Shown piece by piece: positions 52,062-60,933 of a DNA stretch of 64,000 nucleotides. This DNA comes from Trebonia kvetii. Lineage in GTDB: Bacteria; Actinomycetota; Actinomycetes; Streptosporangiales; Streptosporangiaceae. The translations under genes and the position numbers were made by a program. The stretch is taken from NCBI RefSeq assembly GCF_007827045.1, contig NZ_RPFW01000003.1:806001-870000 (forward strand), read 5' to 3'. The notes below the pieces were generated by a model. It was given only the letters and a program-made list of their open reading frames with translations. It was not told the origin of the DNA and searched no databases. Each line of letters begins with the position of its first letter. The stretch's first letter is position 1.

Positions 52062-53126
52062 TCAGGCCTTTTCGCCGGAGACGCCGGCGCTGTCGAAGGT
52101 CGCCATGTCGCGCAGCACGCGGGCGGCGGTGGCAACCACCGGCAGCGCGAGGACCGCGCCGGACCCCTCGCCGAGGCGCAGTCCCAGGTCGATCAGGGGC
52201 TCGAGGCCGAGCGCGTCGAGCGCCCGCCGCGCACCAGGCTCGGTGGACAGGTGACCAGCGAACAGGAAGCCGGTGACCGACGGCGCGAAGGCCATGGCGG
52301 CGAGCGCCGCCGAGCACGCGATCACCCCGTCGAGCAGCACCGGGACCCGCTCCGCGGCGCCGCCGAGCATGAGGCCGACGAGCGCGGCGTGCTCGAGGCC
52401 GCCGACGCGGGCGAGCACCTCGAGCGGGTCGGCCGGGTCGGGGGAGTGCAGCGCGAGCGCGCGCCGGATCACGTCCACCTTGAGTGCGAGGGTCGGGTCG
52501 TCGATGCCGGTGCCGCGCCCGGTTACCGCGGCCGGGTCGGCGCCGGTGAACACCGCGATGAGCGCCGCCGACGCGGTGGTGTTGGCGATGCCCATGTCCC
52601 CGGTGATCAGGCACCGGTGCCCGTTCGCCACTAGGCCGCGGGCGATCTCGATTCCCGTCTCGATGGCGCGGAGCGCCTCCTGCGCACTCATCGCGGGCCC
52701 GGTCGTCATGTCGGCGGTCCCCGCCCTGACCTTCCGCGACAGCAGCCCGGCGGCGGCCGGCAGGGGAGTGGCGACCCCGATGTCCACGACCCGGACGTCG
52801 GCACCCGCCTGAGCGGCGATCGCGTTCACGGCCGCGCCGCCTGCCAGGAAGTTGGCCACCATCTGCGCGGTGACCTCTTGCGGCCACGGCGACACGCCCT
52901 GGGCGTGCACCCCGTGGTCGGCGGCGAACACCGCGACCACAGCGGGCAGCGGCAACGGCGGCGGGCACTGCCCGGCGATCCCCGCGAGCCGGACCGACAC
53001 GTCCTCGAGCCGCCCGAGCGACCCTCGCGGCTTGGTCAGCGAGTCCTGCCGCAGCCGCGCGGCGCGGATCGCGTCCTCGTCGAGCCCGCCGATCACCGCC
53101 ACCGTTTCGTCAAGCAACCCGGCCAT
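52062..53126 (-). CDS. cobT: Nicotinate-nucleotide--dimethylbenzimidazole phosphoribosyltransferase
   Basis: The 354-residue enzyme makes alpha-ribazole phosphate for the lower ligand of B12. Visible landmarks are LTKPRGSLGRLEDVSVRLAGI, VAVFAADHGVHAQGVSPWPQEVT, ITGDMGIANTTASAAL, and GLRLGEGSGAVLALP with the catalytic Glu. The start is ATG 53126; the frame continues upstream through 15-bp repeats and is probably not translated. Together with cobU and cobS it covers nucleotide-loop assembly, so the cell can finish or salvage cobamides. No B12 riboswitch was recognised upstream. Confidence 0.95.
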   Translation of the reverse strand: MAGLLDETVAVIGGLDEDAIRAARLRQDSLTKPRGSLGRLEDVSVRLAGIAGQCPPPLPLPAVVAVFAADHGVHAQGVSPWPQEVTAQMVANFLAGGAAVNAIAAQAGADVRVVDIGVATPLPAAAGLLSRKVRAGTADMTTGPAMSAQEALRAIETGIEIARGLVANGHRCLITGDMGIANTTASAALIAVFTGADPAAVTGRGTGIDDPTLALKVDVIRRALALHSPDPADPLEVLARVGGLEHAALVGLMLGGAAERVPVLLDGVIACSAALAAMAFAPSVTGFLFAGHLSTEPGARRALDALGLEPLIDLGLRLGEGSGAVLALPVVATAARVLRDMATFDSAGVSGEKA

Positions 53127-53145
53127 GCCAGCGCACCTTCCCCGT

Positions 53146-53190
53146 GCATCGAATCCCCGAGCATTGAATTCCCGTACATCTAAGTTCGCA
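53146..53190. repeat. Three 15-bp degenerate tandem repeats upstream of cobT
   Basis: GCATCGAATCCCCGA, GCATTGAATTCCCGT and ACATCTAAGTTCGCA are head to tail, beginning 20 bases upstream of the cobT ATG. They lie in the leader or promoter region; the period is not helical (15 bp). Confidence 0.65.
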
Positions 53191-53311
53191 GTGTTGCGGG
53201 CCCGTTGCATTCAAAAACGCGAATCAGCAGACCACGCGCCCGCCAGCTTGAGAAGCCGCGAGTTTGGCTACCGTACTGATCAGGCGAGCCGTGCCAGGAT
53301 ATGGGGTGGTC

Positions 53312-54247
53312 ATGTCCAGTCTGTCGCAACGGATCGGCGAAGCGCTCGGTATCCCGTTCGCCCGGCTTCGGGAGGCGGGCGGCCAGCACGGCGTCCGCCA
53401 CCTCACCGGGACGCTGGCCGACGGACGCGACGTCTTCGTCAAGGCCGGGGCCAGCCCGGACGGCGAGTCCGCCGCGGCCTTCGCGGCCGAGGCCAACGGG
53501 CTGCGCTGGCTTGCCGGGGCGGACGGCGGCCCGCCGGTGCCGCAAGTCATCGGAGTGTCCGCGGAATTCCTGGTCATCGAGCTGATCGGGCCGCAGGAGA
53601 ACCCGCCGCCCGGCGCTGCCCGCCGGTTCGGCGCGGACCTAGCGCGGCTGCACGCGGCGGGCGCGCCTGCCTTCGGTGCCCCCTGGCCCGGGTACATCGC
53701 GTCCCTCCCCCTAGACAACACGCCGCTTGACAGTACGCCGCTTGACAGTACGCCGCCTGACAGCGCGCGAGCCAACCGCGAAGAACCGGACTGGGCCGCC
53801 TGGTACGCGGAGCGGCGCCTCCTGCCGTACCTCAGGCGGGCGCGCGACCAGCGCGCGCTCCCTGCCGCCGAGGCCAGGCAGGTAGAAGCCGTCATCGCGA
53901 GGATCGGCGAGCTTGCCGGACCACCGGAAAAGCCCAGCCGCATCCACGGCGACCTGTGGTCGGGCAACGTCCTGTGGTCGGCCGGGCGTGGCTGGCCGAT
54001 CGACCCGGCCGCGCACGGCGGCCACCGGGAGACCGACCTGGCGATGCTCGCCCTGTTCGGCGCACCGGACCTGGCGGAGATCCTGCGCGGCTACACCGAG
54101 ACGGTCCCGCTGGCGGAAGGCTGGCGCGCACGCGTGCCGCTGCACCAGCTTCACCCGCTCCTGGTGCACGTCTGTCTCTTCGGCCTTGGTTACGCTCCGC
54201 AGTTGAATTCGGCCGCGCGGGCCGCCCTCGCCGGTCGGCAAGGCTGA
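53312..54247 (+). CDS. Fructosamine kinase-family protein with an in-frame 15-bp tandem repeat
   Basis: The 311-residue protein matches the fructosamine/ketosamine-3-kinase branch of the APH fold: DVFVKAGASPDGESAAAFAAEANGLRWL (ATP lysine and helix C), SRIHGDLWSGNVLW (catalytic loop) and PIDPAAHGGHRETDLAML (metal Asp and the family HGGHRE motif). It would repair glycated proteins by phosphorylating Amadori adducts. Residues about 134-153 are a four-unit pentapeptide repeat, LDNTP-LDSTP-LDSTP-PDSAR, inserted between the lobes. The ATG at 53312 is preferred over 53264 because the family starts near there. Confidence 0.9.
   Translation: MSSLSQRIGEALGIPFARLREAGGQHGVRHLTGTLADGRDVFVKAGASPDGESAAAFAAEANGLRWLAGADGGPPVPQVIGVSAEFLVIELIGPQENPPPGAARRFGADLARLHAAGAPAFGAPWPGYIASLPLDNTPLDSTPLDSTPPDSARANREEPDWAAWYAERRLLPYLRRARDQRALPAAEARQVEAVIARIGELAGPPEKPSRIHGDLWSGNVLWSAGRGWPIDPAAHGGHRETDLAMLALFGAPDLAEILRGYTETVPLAEGWRARVPLHQLHPLLVHVCLFGLGYAPQLNSAARAALAGRQG
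53711..53770 (+). repeat. Four 15-bp tandem repeats inside the fructosamine kinase gene
   Basis: Units at 53711, 53726, 53741 and 53756; the middle two (CTTGACAGTACGCCG) are identical and the outer two diverged. The repeat is in frame and encodes the LDSTP pentapeptide. It looks like a recent expansion and a length-variable site. Confidence 0.85.
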
Positions 54248-54369
54248 CACCCCGCCTGAGCTGACCTTCGTTTGCACAGCTAGCAGGCCGGGTAGTGCCG
54301 CGGTGCCGGGCGCTTGCCCGATAGGCGAGCGCTACTGAGAGTAGTGAATGCCATTCAGGGGAGCTCCGC

Positions 54370-56967
54370 ATGACTTACGACCCCTTCGGGTCCGGTGACT
54401 TTGGTACCAGTCCCTTCGAGGAGATCTTCGCTCGCATGTTCGGCCATCCCGCGCCGCGGCCTGTGCAGCGGATCGACATCACCCAGCTGCTCACCGAGCA
54501 GGCCCGCGAGCTGATGCGGGACGCTGCGACGCAGGCGGCGCTGTGGGGCGACCCTGATCTGGACACCGATCACCTGCTCTGGGCAGCGACCCGGCAGGAG
54601 CCGGTGCGCCGCCTGCTGAGCGCGGCGGGAGCCGACCCGGACGCCATGGCCTCGGCGATCGAGTCCAGGTCGCGGCACGGCCAGCCCCGCGACGAGCCGC
54701 CGAGCATGACGCCGGCCGCCAAGCGGGCGCTGCTCGACGCGCGGCAGATCTCCCGCGCCTTCGGCTCGTCCTACATCGGCCCCGAGCACTTGCTGTTCGC
54801 GCTCGCCGTCAACCCCGACTCGGCCGCCGACCGGGTGCTCAGGGACTTCCACGTCAGCCCGGAGGCGTTGCGGGACGCGGCTCTGGGCGAAGGCCCCGGC
54901 GGCCGCGGCGGCCGTGGCGACGGCGCAGGCCGCCGGCCGTCAGGCACGCCGACCGTGGACCAGTTCGGCGTCGACATCACGGCGCTGGCCAGGGAGGACA
55001 GGATCGACCCGGTGGTGGGCCGTGGTCAGGAGATCGAGCAGACGATTGAGGTGCTGTCGCGGCGGACCAAGAACAACCCGGTGCTCATCGGCGAGCCTGG
55101 GGTGGGCAAGACGGCCATCGTCGAGGGCATCGCGCAACGGATCGTCGACGGGGACGTGCCAGACACGCTGCGCGACAAGCGCCTGGTTCAGATCGAGCTC
55201 GGCGGCCTTGTGGCCGGCACCAGGTATCGCGGCGACTTCGAGGAACGGCTGAAGAAGGTCATCGACGAGATCCGCGCGCATAGCGACGAGCTGATCGTCT
55301 TCATCGACGAACTCCACACGGTCGTCGGCGCGGGCGGCGGCGCCGAGGGCGCGATGGACGCGGCGAACATGCTCAAGCCCGCCCTGGCCCGTGGTGAGCT
55401 GCACATCATCGGCGCCACCACGATCAGTGAGTACCGCAAGAACATCGAGAAGGACGCGGCGCTCGAGCGGCGGTTCCAGCCGATCCTGGTCCCCGAGCCG
55501 AGCGTCAGCGACACCATCGAGATCCTGCGCGGCCTGCGCGACCGCTACGAGGCGCACCATCAGGTCCGCATCACCGACGAGGCGCTCGTCGCCGCGGCGG
55601 AGCTTTCCAGCCGCTACATCACCGACCGGTTCCTGCCGGACAAGGCGATCGACCTGATCGACCAGGCGGGCGCGCGGGTGCGGCTGCGGACCAAGACGCC
55701 GCCGCGGGATCGCCGCGAGGCCGAGCGCCGCCTCGGGGAGCTGCACAGGGAGAAGGACGAGGCGGTGGGCGCCGAGGACTACGCCAGGGCCGCCGAGCTG
55801 CGCGACCAGATCGCCGGACTGAGCCAGCAGGCCGGCGCCCCAGGCAGCGAAACGGGCGAAGCGGGCGAGAAGGCGATCCCCGAGGTCGGGCCGTCTGACA
55901 TCGCGGAGATCGTCTCCCGGTCGACAGGCATCCCCGTCACCCAGCTCACCCAGGAGGAAAGGGACCGGCTGCTCCAGCTGGAGCAGCAACTGCACCAGCG
56001 GGTGATCGGCCAGGACGACGCGGTGGCCGCCATCGCGGAGGCGGTACGCCGCTCCCGGGCGGGGCTTGCCGACCCGCACCGGCCCATCGGCAGCTTCCTG
56101 TTTCTGGGGCCGACCGGCGTGGGGAAGACCGAGCTGGCCAGGGCGCTCGCCGAGGCCCTGTTCGGCAGCGAGGGCCGGATGATCCGCATCGACATGAGCG
56201 AGTTCCAGGAACGGCACACCGTGAGCCGGCTGACCGGCGCGCCGCCCGGATACGTCGGCTATGAGGAGGCGGGCCAGCTCACCGAGGCGGTCCGCCGCAC
56301 CCCGTACGCCGTCCTGCTGCTCGACGAGATCGAGAAGGCGCACCAGGATGTGTTCAACATCCTGCTCCAGGTCCTTGACGACGGGCGGCTCACCGACGGG
56401 CAGGGCCGCACGGTGGACTTCAAGAACACCGTGGTGATCATGACGAGCAACCTCGGTTCTGACCTGATCGGCCGGCGCAGGCTGGGCTTCGAGGGCGGCG
56501 CGGTGGGCGGCGCGGTGGGCGGCGAAGCCCAAGAGCGCATCATGGGCCTGCTGCGCGAGTCGTTCCGCCCCGAGTTCCTCAACCGCATCGACGAGATCAT
56601 CATCTTCCGCCAGCTCGACGAGACGCAGCTGCGCCAGATCACCAGCCTGCTGCTCGAGGAGACCACCCGCCGCCTGCACGCCCAGGCCATCACGATCGAG
56701 TTCACCGCCGATGCGGTCGGCTGGCTGGCCCGGCGCGGCTTCCAGCCCGAGTTCGGCGCCCGTCCGCTGCGCAGGACCATTCAGCGGGAGGTCGGCAACC
56801 GTCTGTCCTCGATGCTGCTCGACGGGCGACTGCTCCCCGGGCAGCACGTGACCGTGACCCAGGACGGCGACGCGCTCGCATTCAAGATCAACGAGCGTGA
56901 CCCGGCTCAGGTCCCGGCACAGCCGACGGCCGACCACGATCAGCAGGCATCCGCCGACCGCGGCTGA
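54370..56967 (+). CDS. ClpC/ClpB-type AAA+ unfoldase with two ATPase domains
   Basis: The 865-residue protein has an unusual amino-terminal segment (DPFGSGDFGTSPFEEIFARMFG), a Clp-N repeat domain (residues about 40-170), ATPase 1 with GEPGVGKTAIVEG and FIDELHTVVG, a short middle region with a UVR-like helix pair (EKDEAVGAEDYARAAELRDQI), and ATPase 2 with GPTGVGKTELARAL and LLLDEIEKAHQDV. There is no long ClpB coiled coil, and RRRLGFEGG offers an LGF ClpP-docking loop, so a ClpC-like role feeding ClpP is favoured. GGGGAGC precedes the ATG. It is probably a secondary paralogue. Confidence 0.9.
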   Translation: MTYDPFGSGDFGTSPFEEIFARMFGHPAPRPVQRIDITQLLTEQARELMRDAATQAALWGDPDLDTDHLLWAATRQEPVRRLLSAAGADPDAMASAIESRSRHGQPRDEPPSMTPAAKRALLDARQISRAFGSSYIGPEHLLFALAVNPDSAADRVLRDFHVSPEALRDAALGEGPGGRGGRGDGAGRRPSGTPTVDQFGVDITALAREDRIDPVVGRGQEIEQTIEVLSRRTKNNPVLIGEPGVGKTAIVEGIAQRIVDGDVPDTLRDKRLVQIELGGLVAGTRYRGDFEERLKKVIDEIRAHSDELIVFIDELHTVVGAGGGAEGAMDAANMLKPALARGELHIIGATTISEYRKNIEKDAALERRFQPILVPEPSVSDTIEILRGLRDRYEAHHQVRITDEALVAAAELSSRYITDRFLPDKAIDLIDQAGARVRLRTKTPPRDRREAERRLGELHREKDEAVGAEDYARAAELRDQIAGLSQQAGAPGSETGEAGEKAIPEVGPSDIAEIVSRSTGIPVTQLTQEERDRLLQLEQQLHQRVIGQDDAVAAIAEAVRRSRAGLADPHRPIGSFLFLGPTGVGKTELARALAEALFGSEGRMIRIDMSEFQERHTVSRLTGAPPGYVGYEEAGQLTEAVRRTPYAVLLLDEIEKAHQDVFNILLQVLDDGRLTDGQGRTVDFKNTVVIMTSNLGSDLIGRRRLGFEGGAVGGAVGGEAQERIMGLLRESFRPEFLNRIDEIIIFRQLDETQLRQITSLLLEETTRRLHAQAITIEFTADAVGWLARRGFQPEFGARPLRRTIQREVGNRLSSMLLDGRLLPGQHVTVTQDGDALAFKINERDPAQVPAQPTADHDQQASADRG

Positions 56968-57001
56968 CCAGCGGCCCACCAGCGGCCCATAAAGCGCCTG
57001 A

Positions 57002-57045
57002 CCCGGTCGCGGGCCGGCCTCGCCGCAGGCCGGCCCGCGACCGGG
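57002..57045. terminator. Bidirectional terminator, 19-bp perfect stem
   Basis: CCCGGTCGCGGGCCGGCCT at 57002-57020 pairs perfectly with 57027-57045 over CGCCGC. It separates the convergent clp and GH13 genes. Confidence 0.85.
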
Positions 57046-57057
57046 AGAGCTAACAGA

Positions 57058-58815
57058 TCACGCCACCCGCACCCAGGCCGTCGTGTCCGTGGGCAGCCGC
57101 CCGTCCTCGGTCAGCGGCCCGCTCGCCAGCAGCACGGCAGCCCCGGGCGGCAGCGCCGCAGGCTCACCGGACAGGTTCGCCACGCACCGCACCCCCTCGC
57201 CACGCGAGAAGTCGAGCACGCCGGGCGCCGACGGGCACCACGACATCGACTCGCCAAGCGAAGACAGCGAAGACCGCCGCAGCCGCAGCGCGTCCCGGTA
57301 CAGGGCAAGCATCGAGTCGCCGCTAACCGACTCCGCGGAAACGGTCAGGTCCCGCCACTCCTTGGGCTGCGGCAGCCACGGCTGCACCGCGCCGTCGGGA
57401 GAATCGGGGGAGAACCCGAACGGCGGTTCGGTGCCTGACCACGGCAGCGGCACCCGGCTGCCGTCCCTGCCCGGGTCGGCGCCGCCTGTCCGTGCCCAGA
57501 TCGGATCCTGGCGCAGCTCGTCGGGGATGTCCTGCACCTCCCAGAGACCGAGCTCCTCGCCCTGGTAGATGTACACCGAGCCGGGCAGCGCCATGGTCAG
57601 CAGCGCCGCCGCCCTGGCGCGCCGGGTGCCGAGCGTCAGGTCGACGGGGAAACCGTGAAAGTACGGCCGCCGGTCAAGGCTGAACGCCGTGTCGGCCCGC
57701 CCGTACCTGGACACCACCCGGTCCACGTCGTGGTTGGACAGCACCCAGGTGGCAGGCACGCCGAGCGGCGCGTTGAGCGCGAGCGTCTGGTCGATGACCC
57801 GCCGCAACGCTGCAGCGTCCCACGGGCAGTCCAGGTACGGGAAGTTGAAAACCGTGTTCAGCTCGCCGGGACCCACGTAGCGGGCGAGCCGCGAAGCGTC
57901 GGGCAGCCAGACCTCGCCGATCAGCATCCGCCCGGGGAACTTGTCGGCGACCGCTCGCCAGGCCTGGTAGACCTCGTGCACCTCGTCCCTGTCCGTGTAC
58001 GGATGCGAAGGCCCAGGCGGTGCGTCAGCAGCGACGTCGGGCAGCAGCGGATCCTTGCAGAGCAGCGCCGCCGAGTCGATCCTGATGCCGTCCACACCGC
58101 GGGAGAACCAGAAGCGCAGCACGTCTTCGAATTCCTGGCGGACGTCAGCCGAGGACCAGTTGTAGTCGGGCTGCTCCGGCGCGAACAGGTGCAGGTACCA
58201 CTCGCCGGGTGTGCCATCGGGTGAAGTCACCCGGCTCCACGCGGGCCCGCCGAAGATCGACTGCCAGTCGTTCGGCGGCAGCGAGCCGTCCGCGCCGCGG
58301 CCCGGCCGGAACCAGAACCTGGACCGCTCGGCGGAGCCAGGTCCGGCGGCGAGCGCGGCGGTGAACCAGGGATGCCGGTCGGAGCCGTGGTTCGGCACGA
58401 TGTCCACGATGATCCGGATGCCGAGTGCGTGTGCCTCGCCGATCAGCGCGTCCGCCTCGTCGAGTGTGCCGAACACCGGGTCTATGGACCGGTAGTCGGA
58501 GATGTCGTAGCCCGCGTCGGCCATCGGCGACGGGTACCAGGGGTTGAACCAGATCGCGTCGATGCCGAGCGATCCCAGGTAGGGCAGCTTGGCACGGACG
58601 CCAGCCAGGTCACCGATGCCGTCGCCGTCGCCGTCGGCGAAGCTGCGCACGTAAAGCTGGTAGATCGCGGCGCCACGCCACCAGGAATCGCTGGACTCGG
58701 CGGTCCGGCTTGATGCCTGCTCGTGCACGGTGAAACCTGCTTTCTGCTGGGTGGCGGACGCCATGCGGGCAGCGAGGGCTGACCACACGGCGTGCCTTGC
58801 CTTGTGTGGTGTCAT
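57058..58815 (-). CDS. Glycoside hydrolase family 13 alpha-glucosidase-type enzyme
   Basis: Up to 585 residues. The GH13 conserved regions are present: IVDIVPNHGSDRHPW (region I), GVDGIRIDSAALL (region II with the nucleophile Asp), RMLIGEVWLPD (region III, acid Glu) and WVLSNHDVDRVV (region IV). The opening WWRGAAIYQLYVRSFADGDGDGIGDLAG is that of oligo-1,6-glucosidase/alpha-glucosidase types. There is no signal peptide, so it acts on imported oligosaccharides. It is the last gene of the importer operon, 20 bases after permease 2. A later start (58764 or 58728) is possible. Confidence 0.92.
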   Translation of the reverse strand: MTPHKARHAVWSALAARMASATQQKAGFTVHEQASSRTAESSDSWWRGAAIYQLYVRSFADGDGDGIGDLAGVRAKLPYLGSLGIDAIWFNPWYPSPMADAGYDISDYRSIDPVFGTLDEADALIGEAHALGIRIIVDIVPNHGSDRHPWFTAALAAGPGSAERSRFWFRPGRGADGSLPPNDWQSIFGGPAWSRVTSPDGTPGEWYLHLFAPEQPDYNWSSADVRQEFEDVLRFWFSRGVDGIRIDSAALLCKDPLLPDVAADAPPGPSHPYTDRDEVHEVYQAWRAVADKFPGRMLIGEVWLPDASRLARYVGPGELNTVFNFPYLDCPWDAAALRRVIDQTLALNAPLGVPATWVLSNHDVDRVVSRYGRADTAFSLDRRPYFHGFPVDLTLGTRRARAAALLTMALPGSVYIYQGEELGLWEVQDIPDELRQDPIWARTGGADPGRDGSRVPLPWSGTEPPFGFSPDSPDGAVQPWLPQPKEWRDLTVSAESVSGDSMLALYRDALRLRRSSLSSLGESMSWCPSAPGVLDFSRGEGVRCVANLSGEPAALPPGAAVLLASGPLTEDGRLPTDTTAWVRVA

Positions 58816-58835
58816 TAAATGCGAAAGGGGGCGGT

Positions 58836-59795
58836 CTAGCCTCTAATGCCGCCCGCCGTCAGGCCGGCCATGATGTTGCGCTGGAAGATCAGGAAGAACA
58901 CGATCGTGGGGATGGCCGCCATCGCGGACGCCGCGATGATCAGATTCTGCGGCGTGCCGAACGTGGCCTGCCAGATCCCGACGTTCAGCGTCTCCCTGGT
59001 GGGGGAGTACCCGTACTCGACGAGCAGCGGCCACAGGAAGTCCTTCCACACCGCGACCAGGCTGAAGATCGAGACAACCCCGATGATCGGCCGCGAGATG
59101 GGCAGCACGATCCGCCACAGGATCATCAGCCGGGACGCGCCATCGACCGACGCGGCGTCGATGTAGTCGCTTGGTATGGAGTCGAAGAACCGCTTGAGCA
59201 GGAAGATGTTGAACGCGTTCGCCACCGAGGGCAGCCAGATGGCCTCGGGTGACCCGATCAGGTTCCAGTGCGTGAACGGGAGGCTGGCGATGGTCACGTA
59301 CTGCGGCACGACGAGCACCGCGACCGGGATCATCAGCGTTGCGAGCATCATGAACAGCACCACGTTGCCGAGCACCGGCCGCAGCTTGGACAGCGAGTAC
59401 GCGGCGGCGACGTCGAAGACGAGCTGGAAGGCCAGCGCGCCGAACGCGTAGTAGACCGTGTTCCACAGCATCCCGGCGACGTCGAGCCGGTTCCACGCGT
59501 CCACGTAGCTGCTCGGCTGCGGGCTGTGCGGATACAGCGTCGGCGGCGTCGCGATCGCCTCCTGTGTCGACTTGAGCCCGTCGGTGAACAGGAAGTACAG
59601 CGGGCCGATGAAGACCAGCGTGAAGATGACGATCACCAGGGTCAGCACGGTGCGGTAGATGATCTTGCCGCGCCGCGTGTTGCGCTGCACGTCGGAGATG
59701 AGCGTCCGCGTTGACGCTCCCGGCGTGGTGCGCCGCGCGCGGCCCCCGCGCCGGCCGATGCGCGTCCTGGTGGCCGCGGTGGCGAGTACGGTCAT
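58836..59795 (-). CDS. Alpha-glucoside ABC transporter permease 2 (MalG-like)
   Basis: A 319-residue permease with a basic cytoplasmic leader, six helices and the EAA loop DYIDAASVDGASRLMILWRIVLPISRPII. It ends with FFLIFQRNIMAGLTAGGIRG, a typical MalG-type carboxyl end. The ATG at 59795 has GGGGGA upstream; the frame continues beyond it but runs into the preceding permease gene. Confidence 0.93.
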   Translation of the reverse strand: MTVLATAATRTRIGRRGGRARRTTPGASTRTLISDVQRNTRRGKIIYRTVLTLVIVIFTLVFIGPLYFLFTDGLKSTQEAIATPPTLYPHSPQPSSYVDAWNRLDVAGMLWNTVYYAFGALAFQLVFDVAAAYSLSKLRPVLGNVVLFMMLATLMIPVAVLVVPQYVTIASLPFTHWNLIGSPEAIWLPSVANAFNIFLLKRFFDSIPSDYIDAASVDGASRLMILWRIVLPISRPIIGVVSIFSLVAVWKDFLWPLLVEYGYSPTRETLNVGIWQATFGTPQNLIIAASAMAAIPTIVFFLIFQRNIMAGLTAGGIRG

Positions 59796-59809
59796 CGAGG
59801 TCCCCCTTC

Positions 59810-60781
59810 CTAGCCGCGCTCGCGGGTGGCCCACAGGAACCCGCCGGAGAACACGGCGAGCACCAGCATGAGGATCACGCCGAGTGCCGAGGCGCTGTTG
59901 TAGTTGCTCGCGCCGCTCATCGCGAACGCGTACTGGTAGATGAGCATCACGACTGACATGGTGTTGTTGTCGACACCGCCGCCGCCGTTGGTCAGCACGA
60001 ACGACTCGATGAACATCTGCATGGTCGCGACGACCTGGATCATCAGCAGCGTGATCAGGATCAGCCTGGTCTGCGGGATGGTCACGTGCCTGATCCGGCG
60101 CAGGATGCCCGCCCCCTCGAGCTCGGCCGCCTCGTACAGCTCGCCGGGGATGTTCTGCAGCGCGGCGAGGTAGATGAGCGTGGCGGCGCCCATGTTCATC
60201 CAGGTCGAGGCGATCACGACGGCGATCATCGCGGTGCTGAAGAACCCGTCGCCCGGCTGCAGCACCCACTGCGACTCGGGCAGGTGCAGGGTGCGCAGGA
60301 TGTCGTCGAACAGCCCGTACTGCGGGTTGTAGAAGTAGGCGAAAAGCAGCAGCGCCGAGGCGGGCGGCAGCATCACCGGCAGGTAGACGAGCACCCGCAA
60401 GTAGCCGCGCGCGTGCCGCAGCTCGTTGAGCACGATCGCCACGATGAAGGGCACCGCGAACCCGATGACCAGGGCCAGGATCGTGAATTCGAGGGTGTTC
60501 CGCCAGGCCTTCCAGAACGTCGGGTCGTGGATGATCCGGATGTAGTTCGAGAAGCCGGCGAAGGTGTTGCCGCCGCCGTACACCGGCTTCTGGAAGCTCA
60601 TGATGACTTCGCGGACGATCGGGTACCAGGAGAAGAAGGTGAAGCAGAGCACCGCGCCGATCAGGAAGCCCCAGGCGGCGGAGTTGCGCTTGGCCTTGGC
60701 CAGCAGCCGCCCGCGGGCGGGCGGCGCAGGCGCCGCGAGCCGTGCGAGCCGCGGTGCGCGGCGGGTTGCGACGTCTGCCAT
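59810..60781 (-). CDS. Alpha-glucoside ABC transporter permease 1 (MalF-like)
   Basis: A 323-residue permease with a basic leader (RRAPRLARLAAPAPPARGRLLAKAKRN), six helices and the EAA loop ELYEAAELEGAGILRRIRHVTIPQTR. GGAG six bases before the ATG at 60781 supports that start over the in-frame ATG at 60787. A 14-bp gap separates it from permease 2. Confidence 0.93.
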   Translation of the reverse strand: MADVATRRAPRLARLAAPAPPARGRLLAKAKRNSAAWGFLIGAVLCFTFFSWYPIVREVIMSFQKPVYGGGNTFAGFSNYIRIIHDPTFWKAWRNTLEFTILALVIGFAVPFIVAIVLNELRHARGYLRVLVYLPVMLPPASALLLFAYFYNPQYGLFDDILRTLHLPESQWVLQPGDGFFSTAMIAVVIASTWMNMGAATLIYLAALQNIPGELYEAAELEGAGILRRIRHVTIPQTRLILITLLMIQVVATMQMFIESFVLTNGGGGVDNNTMSVVMLIYQYAFAMSGASNYNSASALGVILMLVLAVFSGGFLWATRERG

Positions 60782-60907
60782 GAGCATCTCCAGTCCGGGG
60801 TTGGCGGGTGGGGTGTGGAGGGTGGAGGGCGGCGGTCAGAGCCGGGCGCGAGGCGGGTGGCGGAGGTCGCCGCCCGCCCCGCGCACGATACGGGGTTTCT
60901 AATCGGC

Positions 60908-60925
60908 ATTCAGAACGGTTGCGGC
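60908..60925 (+). repeat. CCGAACGG dispersed motif, copy g (diverged)
   Basis: ATTCAGAACGGTTGCGGC, nine bases beyond the binding-protein stop and in the opposite orientation to that gene. Confidence 0.45.
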
Positions 60926-60933
60926 CTACTCCG

